Positions 1 to 5,808 of a stretch of 5,808 nucleotides of DNA are shown here, piece by piece (position 1 is the first letter of the stretch; every line of letters starts with the position of its first letter). Where the stretch lies: contig DDJH01000005.1 of the NCBI GenBank assembly GCA_002338895.1, forward strand, positions 1 to 5,808, written 5' to 3'. Source of the DNA: Lentisphaeria bacterium UBA1829. Lineage in GTDB: Bacteria > Verrucomicrobiota > Lentisphaeria > Victivallales > UBA1829. The notes under the pieces are model-generated. The model made no database searches. It saw nothing but the letters and a program-made list of their open reading frames with translations, and was not told the origin of the DNA. A program made the position numbers and the translations under genes.

Positions 1-1
1 A

Positions 2-26
2 AAAGGGGTTGTTTTTTCTGCCCTTT
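2..26. repeat. Short inverted repeat around the -35 region
   Basis: AAAGGG at 2-7 is matched by CCCTTT at 21-26, with 13 bases between the arms. It spans the -35 position. It could be half of an upstream operator or the remains of a terminator from a gene outside the window, but six-base arms can arise by chance. Confidence 0.2.
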
Positions 27-43
27 CTGCTATAATATATTAC
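9..43 (+). promoter_or_regulatory. Extended -10 promoter of the operon
   Basis: A perfect TATAAT lies at 31-36 and is preceded by TGC at 28-30, giving an extended -10 element. A weak -35-like TTGTTT (3 of 6 consensus bases) lies at 9-14, 16 bases upstream. The predicted transcription start is near base 43, which leaves a leader of about 58 bases before the regulator ATG. The region is much richer in A+T than the genes that follow. It is the only convincing promoter seen, so it probably drives all four downstream genes. Confidence 0.7.
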
Positions 44-46
44 AGG

Positions 47-68
47 AAACATTTACAGGTAAAAGTTT
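47..68. promoter_or_regulatory. Candidate operator (near-palindrome) for the regulator
   Basis: This 22-base imperfect palindrome is centred between bases 57 and 58. The arms AAAC (47-50) and TTTAC (52-56) are mirrored by GTAAA (59-63) and GTTT (65-68), so 9 of 11 positions pair; the mismatches are 51/64 and the central 57/58. It starts about 10 bases after the -10 box, at or just past the predicted transcription start, where a bound repressor would block initiation or promoter escape. GntR-type winged-helix dimers with a LacI-type C-terminal domain (AraR of Bacillus is the known example) bind palindromes of about this size. Assigning it to the adjacent regulator is inference. Confidence 0.5.
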
Positions 69-101
69 TTTTTTCAATCCATTTTCAGGGAATCTTTTCA
101 T

Positions 102-1157
102 ATGGCGGAAGCTCCTTACAAACGAATTTACAGGATTTTGAAAACCGCGGTTCAGGAAAGGAAACTGCTGCCCGGAGTCATTCTTCCGGGCGAGATCTGT
201 CTGGCGGAGAGTTATCAGGTCAGCCGGCCGACCGTGCGGAAGGCGTTGCAGATGCTGGCGGCGGAAGGACTGATGGAATGTCATGCGGGAGTCGGCTGGT
301 CGGTTCTCTCAAGCGATCCCCCGCCACGCACGGGACGACGCAGAGAACTGGTGATCGGGACCGATCTGATCGAAGAGGACTGGGAAGGCGCGTTTTATTA
401 CCGTCCGTTTCTGCGCGGGATGCGTCATGCGGCGGAAAACCAGAATTGCAGACTGCAGCTGATCCGTCTGGATCCCGAAAAGGGAATCACTCCGGGACCG
501 GTCGATGCAGCGGCGCTGGCACGAACCAATCCCAAAGAGTATTCCCGTCTGGCTCAGATTGCCGGGAACGGAACGCCTGTCATTCTGCTGAACCGGATGC
601 CGCCGCAACAGGAACTGGCCTATCTGTCCGTCGATTACCGGGAGGAGGCCCGGCGCGCCGTCGACTATCTGATTCTGATCGGACATCGGAAGATCGCGGT
701 GGTTTCCGAAAGTCCCAATTCGATGGCCTGCGCTGAACGGACGGCCGGATGGAGATCTGCGTTTCAGCAGAACCACCAGCCAATTCCGGAAGAGCTGAAC
801 CGGCAGGAAATCTCCATCTCCGGACTGGAAGAGTTCCTGAGGAGGAATCGGCCGACCGCTCTGTTTGTCACCAGCGGGCGATGCGTGGTCCCGGCTCTGC
901 TTGCGGCGGAACGGGCCAGGATGCGCATTCCGGAGGATCTCTCCTTCTTCAGTTTCGACGATACCGGTGCGGCATGTCTGACAGACAGCATGATCAGCTG
1001 TGTCAAAATGCCGCTGGAAACTATGGGGGAACAGGCCGTGGATTACCTCTGCCGGAGATGCGACAATCCTGCGGAGCAGCCGATTGTGCGTAAAATTCTC
1101 TCCGCGACCCTTGCAATCAACGAGAGCTGTCAGAGAGTGGAAGGCGGAAAATCATGA
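102..1157 (+). CDS. GntR-type HTH / LacI-type sugar-binding transcriptional regulator
   Basis: This 351-residue protein is probably a cytoplasmic, sugar-responsive repressor of its own operon. Residues 6-69 form a GntR-family winged helix; the core SRPTVRKALQMLAAEGL at 41-57 is the recognition helix and adjoining region, followed by a G-x-G-type wing (GVGWSV). Residues 83-345 resemble a LacI/periplasmic-binding-protein effector domain: LSVDYREEARRAVDYL (175-190), LIGHRKIAVVS (192-202), the IPEDLSFFSFDD block (276-287), and the MPLETMGEQAVDYL helix (303-316). The architecture is that of AraR. The ATG at 102 has AGGGA at 87-91, ten bases upstream. The stop overlaps the transporter start by four bases, which suggests translational coupling. 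One oddity is that the usual Asn-Asp of the effector domain after the FVTS strand is replaced by Gly-Arg (259-260), so ligand contacts may differ. The ligand is unknown. Confidence 0.9.
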   Translation: MAEAPYKRIYRILKTAVQERKLLPGVILPGEICLAESYQVSRPTVRKALQMLAAEGLMECHAGVGWSVLSSDPPPRTGRRRELVIGTDLIEEDWEGAFYYRPFLRGMRHAAENQNCRLQLIRLDPEKGITPGPVDAAALARTNPKEYSRLAQIAGNGTPVILLNRMPPQQELAYLSVDYREEARRAVDYLILIGHRKIAVVSESPNSMACAERTAGWRSAFQQNHQPIPEELNRQEISISGLEEFLRRNRPTALFVTSGRCVVPALLAAERARMRIPEDLSFFSFDDTGAACLTDSMISCVKMPLETMGEQAVDYLCRRCDNPAEQPIVRKILSATLAINESCQRVEGGKS

Positions 1158-3277
1158 CCGAACGTCAGAAGCTCTATACCATCGGCACACTTTCCTACAC
1201 GCTCAGCACGCTGTGCACGCTGTTTTTTCTGCTGCTGCTCGGGGATCTGGTCTGGTCGATGAAGGAACGTTCCGTTGCGCAGATTGTTCAACTGATGTTC
1301 AAGCGGCACGGGGCGTCGGACATGATCAACGGTCTGATGATGGTGTCGCTTCCGAATGCGCTCGGACTGCTTCTCGGTCCGGTCATCAGCTACAAATCGG
1401 ACCACTGCCGGAGCCGCTGGGGACGACGAATTCCGTATCTTCTGTTCACCACGCCGATCGCGGCGGGAGCGATGGCGGGCATGGCGTTCAGCCCGGCGAT
1501 CGGAGAAACTCTTGCGGCGAGACTCTCCTGGTCCGCGGACAGCATCACGCTCTGCTTCCTCGGTTTTTTCTGGGCGCTCTTCGAATTTGCGACGGTCATT
1601 GCAGGCGCACTGTTCGGCGCTCTGATCAACGACGTCGTACCCCATCGGTTTCTCGGACGGTTCTACGGACTGTTCCGAATCATCAGTCTGCTGGTCGGGA
1701 TCGGATTCAACTATTATCTCTTCGGATTTGCGGAGGTCCATTACCGGATTCTTTTTCTGACCATCGGCGCGCTGTATCTGGCGGGATTTCTGATCATGTG
1801 TCTGAATGTGAAGGAGGGGGAGTATCCGGTTCAGGAAACGGAGAAGCGGAAAAGTTCGCTCGCCGCGATCCGAAGTTATTTCCGGGAATGTTTTTCCAAT
1901 CCCTACTATCTTCTGGTATTTCTGATGCTGTTTTTCGCGGTCATGACGTTTGCGCCGGTCAATTCGTTCTGCATGTTCTATGCGCAGAGCATGGAGATTC
2001 CGATGAAGAGTTACGGGAGATTTCTGGCGGTCACCTACTTTTTCTCTCTGGTATTCGCGTATGGTCTGGGGGCTCTGGCGGACCGTTTTCATCCGCTGCG
2101 GATCGGGCTGACCATGCTTGCGCTCTACGGGGTGCTGGGCATGATCGCCTTCTTCTGGATTCACGACGAGTTCAGTTTCGGGATTTCATTCATTGCGCAC
2201 GGAGTGATCGCGGGATCGTATTTCACGGCGACGGCATCGCTGACGCAGCGGTTGTATCCGCAGGAGTCGTTTGCGCAGTTCTCGTCCGCGGGCGGACTCC
2301 TCTGCGGGCTGGGACTCACGCTGCTGATGCCGATGGCCGGCCGCTTCCTCGACTGGATCGGACATCAGTATCAATACGTCTATCTTCTGGGTTCGCTGTT
2401 TGCGTTTGCGGGACTGGGAACCGGAGGAATCGTGTATCGGCGCTTTGTCGCATTCGGCGGACCCTCCTCTTACAAGGCCCCGCCGGGAATCCGGCCGAAG
2501 ATGCTCACAACTTCCAAAGAAAGGATGCAGGATATGTACAGAAAATTCACGCTGTTGGAATTGCTGATTGTCATTGCAATCATGGCGATTCTTGTCTCAA
2601 TGCTTCTTCCCGGGTTGAGCCGGGCGCGGGAGAACGCCCGCTCCACGGCCTGCGTCAACACACTGAAAACCCTCGGATTCGGAATCGCCTCGTATACCAA
2701 CGACAATCAGGACTATCTGCCCCCGATGTGCTATTCCGAAAACGCCGGAGGAACTCCATACTTCCACCAGAGTCTGATGGGGACCAATCCGCTGGATGGG
2801 ACATGGGGATACTGGCATCATGTGAAGGGGATGTACATCTCCATCGCCGATCTGAGATGTCCATCGATGAACGGGAAGTACCCGCTGAACGGGGAGAACG
2901 ACTGGTGGGTCTCCTATCCGCACTACGCGGCGAACTTTCATATTTTCTGTCAGACGGGGGATTCGCCCGGCGGACTCAAGATCACCCGTCTCCCCTCCCC
3001 TTCCAAAAAAATCCTGCTGATCGACAGCTGGAACAGCGCGGATGGAAAAGCGGATCGGACTCGCGGATTTGTCCGCTTCCGCGCCGATATGAAAAACTTC
3101 TCCGCCGGCGGGTGGGGCTATCCGGCGGGACGGCACAATCAGCTCTGCAATGTGGTCCATGCGGCCGGGAACGTCTCCGGCTACCGTCTGCGGTCGCCGG
3201 ATCTTCCAAACGAATCCTTTCCGTTCAACAATACGCTTCAGGAAAGCAAAAGCTATCTTTACCGAGAGGAACCGTAA
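1154..3277 (+). CDS. MFS sugar transporter fused in frame to a pseudopilin-like protein
   Basis: The open frame is 707 residues. Residues 1 to about 430 are a full 12-helix Major Facilitator porter; rough helices are 10-36, 56-78, 94-112, 130-155, 173-191, 198-216, 247-270, 287-308, 314-335, 341-362, 377-397 and 405-427. The MFS motif A between helices 2 and 3 is SDHCRSRWGRR (82-92). A second, weaker copy, GALADRFHPLR (306-316), lies between helices 8 and 9, and a long cytoplasmic loop with charged residues separates the halves (218-245). The style resembles the GPH/SLC45-like sugar:cation symporters often found in Lentisphaerota; the substrate is probably a mono- or oligosaccharide, perhaps the unsaturated uronide released by the downstream lyase. 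A tail of about 30 residues after helix 12 runs without a stop into the pseudopilin at residue 461. GGAAGG (1139-1144) precedes the start. A separate MFS gene that lost its stop codon is the main alternative. Confidence 0.85.
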   Translation: MTERQKLYTIGTLSYTLSTLCTLFFLLLLGDLVWSMKERSVAQIVQLMFKRHGASDMINGLMMVSLPNALGLLLGPVISYKSDHCRSRWGRRIPYLLFTTPIAAGAMAGMAFSPAIGETLAARLSWSADSITLCFLGFFWALFEFATVIAGALFGALINDVVPHRFLGRFYGLFRIISLLVGIGFNYYLFGFAEVHYRILFLTIGALYLAGFLIMCLNVKEGEYPVQETEKRKSSLAAIRSYFRECFSNPYYLLVFLMLFFAVMTFAPVNSFCMFYAQSMEIPMKSYGRFLAVTYFFSLVFAYGLGALADRFHPLRIGLTMLALYGVLGMIAFFWIHDEFSFGISFIAHGVIAGSYFTATASLTQRLYPQESFAQFSSAGGLLCGLGLTLLMPMAGRFLDWIGHQYQYVYLLGSLFAFAGLGTGGIVYRRFVAFGGPSSYKAPPGIRPKMLTTSKERMQDMYRKFTLLELLIVIAIMAILVSMLLPGLSRARENARSTACVNTLKTLGFGIASYTNDNQDYLPPMCYSENAGGTPYFHQSLMGTNPLDGTWGYWHHVKGMYISIADLRCPSMNGKYPLNGENDWWVSYPHYAANFHIFCQTGDSPGGLKITRLPSPSKKILLIDSWNSADGKADRTRGFVRFRADMKNFSAGGWGYPAGRHNQLCNVVHAAGNVSGYRLRSPDLPNESFPFNNTLQESKSYLYREEP
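2517..2536 (+). promoter_or_regulatory. Internal ribosome binding site and start codon for the pseudopilin
   Basis: AAGAAAGGA (2517-2525) ends eight bases before the ATG at 2534. This matches the spacing of the other good start sites here (AGAGGA before 3279 and AGGAG before 5585, each eight bases). The in-frame ATG at 2525 overlaps the Shine-Dalgarno sequence, so it is a poor start. The site lies inside the open frame of the transporter, so the pseudopilin can be made alone even though no stop precedes it. Confidence 0.65.
2534..3277 (+). CDS. Pseudopilin-like protein with prepilin N-terminal cleavage/methylation motif
   Basis: Read from its own ATG, this is 247 residues, a normal length for the family. 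It begins MYRK then FTLLELL. Cleavage by prepilin peptidase is expected between K4 and F5, with the conserved glutamate at position +5 (E9) and a hydrophobic helix to about residue 28. The residue before the cut is Lys, not the classical Gly, as is common in Lentisphaerota members. The segment ARENARSTACVNTLKTLGFGIASYTND is the typical amphipathic continuation of this group. Near the end, RHNQLCNVVHAAGNV (200-214) aligns with the planctomycete/lentisphaere H-x9-DG motif, but the Asp is Ala (211). The role is not established: type II secretion pseudopilin or surface-fibre subunit are possible. It lies between a transporter and a lyase, one base upstream of the lyase gene. The same codons form the C-terminal part of the fused frame starting at 1154. 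Confidence 0.8.
   Translation: MYRKFTLLELLIVIAIMAILVSMLLPGLSRARENARSTACVNTLKTLGFGIASYTNDNQDYLPPMCYSENAGGTPYFHQSLMGTNPLDGTWGYWHHVKGMYISIADLRCPSMNGKYPLNGENDWWVSYPHYAANFHIFCQTGDSPGGLKITRLPSPSKKILLIDSWNSADGKADRTRGFVRFRADMKNFSAGGWGYPAGRHNQLCNVVHAAGNVSGYRLRSPDLPNESFPFNNTLQESKSYLYREEP
3265..3270 (+). promoter_or_regulatory. Ribosome binding site deciding the lyase start
   Basis: AGAGGA lies eight bases before the ATG at 3279. This start places a clear signal peptide at the N-terminus. The longest version of the frame, from 3150, would add 43 residues of pseudopilin-overlapping sequence in front of the signal peptide, so it is rejected. Confidence 0.75.
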
Positions 3278-3278
3278 G

Positions 3279-5588
3279 ATGAAAAAGCTCCTGTTTTCAA
3301 GTCTGTTTCTAACTTTTTTCCTTCCGCTGTGCGGAGCGAAAAATCATCCTTCGCTTATTCCGGTGAATCCGGCGGAGACGATTCTCATTCCATGCTGGGA
3401 TTCCAACATGGCGGATGTCAAACGCTGGGAGGCGTTCTCCTCTTCGGGGAAATCGTCGGTTTCGTATGTTTTCGGTGCGGTCCGGCTGACGGTCCGCGAT
3501 CATTTCCGGATCCGCCAGAAGGTTTCCGTGCAGGCGGATTCCTTCGACCGTCTGCTGGTCTCCATCCTGCTGGAAGAGGGGCGGACCTTTGTCTTCCGGG
3601 CGGAGACCGATGCGGGAATCCGCGAACAGCGTTTCACCGTCCCGAAAGGCGACGCCGTCGCAGAATACGCCCTTGCACTCGGAGGAGCAAAGGAAATCCG
3701 CTCCGTTGAACTGGAATTCGACGGATCCTCCGCTCCGATGAATCCGGTTCTCAACTGGATCGGGACCGCCGATTCCGCCGCCCTCCCCTACTATGAACGG
3801 TATATCCGTCAGCTCCAGGAGATCGACTTCGACCGCTTTGTCAAGACACCGGAGAAGCCGAGTTTCCGCCCGGTCTTCGGACTGATCGCTCCGGAAGAGG
3901 CAATCGAACGGGCCCGGAAGCGCTTTGCAAACTCCTGCCGGGCGCAGGCGGAACGGGAGCGCCGCCGTCTGCTGGACGCGCCGCTGCCGAAGATGCTCGG
4001 AGAGTTTCTCCCCGTCGACCGGCGGTTCCCGCGCGACCGCGACTACGCCCGTCTCCGCTACTGGTACTTTCCCCATCGGTTCGCCTGGCTCGGCATGATG
4101 CTCAAGGATCCGGAACTGATGAAGCAGGCGGTCCGTTCCGCAGTGATTTTCGCGCACTTCCGCTCCTGGGGAGTCGGGATGTACGCAACGCTGCCGGGAA
4201 GCTCCTTCGAGCACCGCGCATTCGACGAGTCCCGTATCACGCGGAGCCTGCTGCTCGCCATGGACTTCGCCGGAGAGTTCATGACCAATGAGACAAAAGA
4301 ACTGCTGATGCGCTGCATCGCCGAACGTGGTGTCGGCACAGTCAATTACAGTGCGTGGAAATTTGAATACATCTATCACTGCAATCAGCTTGCCTGGTTC
4401 TCCGCGGGGCGGATCGGCGGCTATCTGCTGATGGAAAAATACGGCTGGAAGCGGACCGCGCCCTACACCGATCTTGCGCTGGCGGAACTGCGCGAAAGCC
4501 TCGACCGCTTTGTGCTTGAACCCGACGGGGGATTTCATGAGGGAAGCAGCTACTTCCAGGCGACCGCCGCACGGGCGCTCGAATCGTTTTACATGGCTTC
4601 GCTGGCACGAAAAATTCCGTTTGAAACGATTCTGCCCGAAAGTCTGAAGAACTCCGCCCGGTACGCGGATCTGATGATCTCGACCGACGAGTCGCAGGGA
4701 TTCTTCCCCACCCACGACGGGAACGGTTCGATCAACGCCGGAGAATATCCGGCCGTCGCGTTTCTGGCGACGATGTTTCCCGCCTCCTCCTGGGGCAGAC
4801 TCTACAACCGTCTGCTGCGGACCGCCCGGAATTTTCCGATCAACGACTACTACATCCAGCTTCTGATGCCGGAGAAACCGTATCCCGAGAAACCGTATCC
4901 GGTCTTCACCCGGATCGACTCGATCTCCTCGGCCGCCTCCACCCGGATGCTGGACGGGCATCCGGTCCGGATCGCCCTGTTCGCCGATGCGCGGGCGTTT
5001 CATTCCCACGAGGATCTCGGCCAGTTCCTGATCGAAGCGGGTGGAGAGACCTTTGCCGCCGATTCCGGGATTCTTTCCTACAGTCATCCGCTCTGCAACG
5101 AACTGAAGAAGTCGTTCTGGCACAACGTCCTGTATCCGAAGGGGAATCCGGATCTTCCGCCGAGCAAAACGCAGCTGAAACTGGAGGCGGAAGGCGACGA
5201 GAAAACCTTTGAAGCATCCGTGAATCTCCAGCCGGCGTTTCCGGGGATCTTCCGGAAACGGGTCCGGAGTCTTCACTCCAGCTCCCCCGGGAATCTGACG
5301 ATCCGCGACCGGTATTCCCTGCTCGAGGACGGTGACGGGGTCCGCTTCAACTGGATGACCCCTCTTCCGGTCCGCATTCAGGGCCGGAACGTTGAAATCC
5401 GCGGTCGACTCTTCACTCTCTCGTTCTCTGTTCCGGAAGAGTGGAAACTCTCCTGCGAAAAACGGGAACGGGCGGAAGGCTATCCCCCGCTGAACTGCAT
5501 CATGCTGGACCATTCCTCCTCATCCGGGGAACTGGAATTGAACATAACCATACGGAAAAACCCAACCAGACAGGAGAGTGCATCATGA
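3279..5588 (+). CDS. Secreted heparinase II/III-family polysaccharide lyase
   Basis: The protein has 769 residues. Residues 1-20 are a signal peptide (KK, a hydrophobic core, then LCGA before K21). Residues ~21-170 are a beta-rich, carbohydrate-binding-like domain. Residues ~180-525 are the helical toroid; residues ~545-765 are the beta-sandwich typical of heparinase II/III-like lyases, which cleave acidic polysaccharides by beta-elimination. Candidate active-site residues are N369 (HCNQ), Y425 in GGFHEGSSY (the probable catalytic base/acid), H575 and H577 in HSHEDLGQF, and H615 in WHNVLY; D595 and Y601 lie in the DSGILSY strand. These match the family pattern EGxxY ... HxHxDxxxF ... HN. The protein is probably periplasmic or exported. 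Substrate (alginate, heparinoid, chondroitin or other uronate polymer) and PL family cannot be decided by eye. The gene follows the pseudopilin by one base and overlaps the next start by four bases. Confidence 0.88.
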   Translation: MKKLLFSSLFLTFFLPLCGAKNHPSLIPVNPAETILIPCWDSNMADVKRWEAFSSSGKSSVSYVFGAVRLTVRDHFRIRQKVSVQADSFDRLLVSILLEEGRTFVFRAETDAGIREQRFTVPKGDAVAEYALALGGAKEIRSVELEFDGSSAPMNPVLNWIGTADSAALPYYERYIRQLQEIDFDRFVKTPEKPSFRPVFGLIAPEEAIERARKRFANSCRAQAERERRRLLDAPLPKMLGEFLPVDRRFPRDRDYARLRYWYFPHRFAWLGMMLKDPELMKQAVRSAVIFAHFRSWGVGMYATLPGSSFEHRAFDESRITRSLLLAMDFAGEFMTNETKELLMRCIAERGVGTVNYSAWKFEYIYHCNQLAWFSAGRIGGYLLMEKYGWKRTAPYTDLALAELRESLDRFVLEPDGGFHEGSSYFQATAARALESFYMASLARKIPFETILPESLKNSARYADLMISTDESQGFFPTHDGNGSINAGEYPAVAFLATMFPASSWGRLYNRLLRTARNFPINDYYIQLLMPEKPYPEKPYPVFTRIDSISSAASTRMLDGHPVRIALFADARAFHSHEDLGQFLIEAGGETFAADSGILSYSHPLCNELKKSFWHNVLYPKGNPDLPPSKTQLKLEAEGDEKTFEASVNLQPAFPGIFRKRVRSLHSSSPGNLTIRDRYSLLEDGDGVRFNWMTPLPVRIQGRNVEIRGRLFTLSFSVPEEWKLSCEKRERAEGYPPLNCIMLDHSSSSGELELNITIRKNPTRQESAS
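4869..4898 (+). repeat. 15-base in-frame tandem repeat (PEKPY x2)
   Basis: Two adjacent 15-base units, 4869-4883 and 4884-4898, differ only in the third base of the first codon (CCG or CCC). They encode PEKPY twice (lyase residues 531-540), followed by another Pro. The repeat falls in the linker between the helical toroid and the beta-sandwich, where a small insertion would be tolerated. Confidence 0.75.
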
Positions 5589-5808
5589 ATCTTTCCAAAA
5601 CCCTTCTTCTTCCGGCGCTGCTTCTGATGGGACTGAAACTTGAGCGAAGGAGCGATTTTTATCTGCTGTGGTTGGGAATGAGCCTGGGGCTTACCGTATA
5701 TTTTGCGTCGGCGGAGTCCATGACGGCGCAGCCCCTTGCAGGTCTTCTCTTCGGTGGCGCGGGGGAGGGAGCTGTCATCCAGTACACGGGCGAGTATCAG
5801 GAGTATGT
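5585..5808 (+). CDS. Unrecognised probable membrane protein, 3' end outside window
   Basis: Only the first 74 codons are present; the frame is open to the window edge. The ATG overlaps the lyase TGA (ATGA), and AGGAG at 5572-5576 lies eight bases upstream, so the start is well supported. Residues 6-17 are hydrophobic, residues 18-24 are charged (KLERRSD), and residues 25-41 are again hydrophobic (FYLLWLGMSLGLTVYFA). This looks like two short membrane segments, or a signal-like N-terminus followed by one. The rest (PLAGLLFGGAGEGAVIQYTGEYQ) is Gly-rich and not recognised. From about 5640, codons such as CTT, CGA, AGG, TTG and GTA look more frequent than in the genes upstream. No function is assigned. 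The operon position suggests a role with the lyase or transporter. Confidence 0.6.
   Translation, partial: MNLSKTLLLPALLLMGLKLERRSDFYLLWLGMSLGLTVYFASAESMTAQPLAGLLFGGAGEGAVIQYTGEYQEY

Noticed and set aside
47..74. Palindrome followed by nine T residues (66-74) as a terminator or attenuator
   Set aside because: The stem is AU-rich with a mismatch and only a small loop, so it would be weak in RNA. Its position at the transcription start suits an operator better.
1130..2164. A 344-codon minus-strand frame opposite the transporter
   Set aside because: It is very rich in charged residues (Arg, Glu, Gln), the mirror of a hydrophobic membrane protein. No start signal or family resemblance was seen.
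2525..2527. ATG at 2525 as the pseudopilin start
   Set aside because: It overlaps the Shine-Dalgarno sequence. The ATG at 2534 has ideal spacing and gives the typical four-residue leader.
3150..3278. An upstream start for the lyase at 3150
   Set aside because: It would put 43 residues overlapping the pseudopilin before the signal peptide. The ATG at 3279 has AGAGGA at the right distance.
1000..3282. A 760-codon open frame overlapping the transporter-pseudopilin frame in another phase
   Set aside because: Its product is rich in Arg, Ser and Gly with no domain or membrane pattern. The overlapping frame encodes clear MFS and pseudopilin sequence. It is open because GC-rich codon use leaves few stops.
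3309..5513. A 734-codon open frame on the minus strand opposite the lyase gene
   Set aside because: The translation is low in recognisable motifs and rich in Arg, Gly and Pro. The plus-strand frame carries a signal peptide and lyase motifs. This is an antisense shadow of codon bias.
1..5808. CRISPR arrays, tRNA or rRNA genes, insertion sequences
   Set aside because: No regularly spaced repeats, cloverleaf-like segments, transposase-like frames or terminal inverted repeats were seen. The window is almost entirely filled by coding sequence.

Overview
The window looks like chromosomal DNA from a PVC-group bacterium, most likely Lentisphaerota (Victivallis-like). Three things suggest this. One gene product is a pseudopilin-like protein with a [RK]-K-F-T-L-[LI]-E-L-L leader, a type greatly expanded in that phylum. 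It sits beside a heparinase II/III-type polysaccharide lyase and an MFS sugar transporter. The regulator is a GntR-type DNA-binding domain joined to a LacI-type sugar-binding domain. This taxonomic call is inference from protein style, not a database match.

Layout, all on the + strand. Bases 1-101 are an AT-rich leader with an extended -10 promoter and a near-palindrome just downstream that is a good operator candidate. Bases 102-1157 encode the GntR/LacI-type regulator. Its stop overlaps the next start (ATGA). Bases 1154-3277 are one uninterrupted reading frame whose first ~450 codons are a 12-helix MFS transporter and whose last 247 codons are a complete pseudopilin-like protein. No stop separates the two halves, but a well-placed Shine-Dalgarno sequence and ATG lie at the junction (start 2534). 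One base after its stop, bases 3279-5588 encode a secreted 769-residue heparinase II/III-family lyase. Its stop overlaps (ATGA) the start of a last gene that runs off the window (5585-5808), a probable membrane protein not recognised.

The tight packing (4-base overlap, fusion, 1-base gap, 4-base overlap) and the lack of any internal terminator argue for a single operon. The likely logic is a polyuronide or glycosaminoglycan-type utilisation locus. The lyase cuts an acidic polysaccharide outside the cytoplasm, the MFS porter imports the products, and the regulator senses a product and controls its own promoter. The pseudopilin may serve the cell envelope or secretion side. The substrate cannot be read from the sequence.

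The most unusual point is the in-frame MFS-pseudopilin fusion. The junction places the prepilin-peptidase site on the cytoplasmic side after an even number of helices, so the fusion could in principle be cleaved like an ordinary prepilin. A lost stop codon or a sequencing error is the main alternative.
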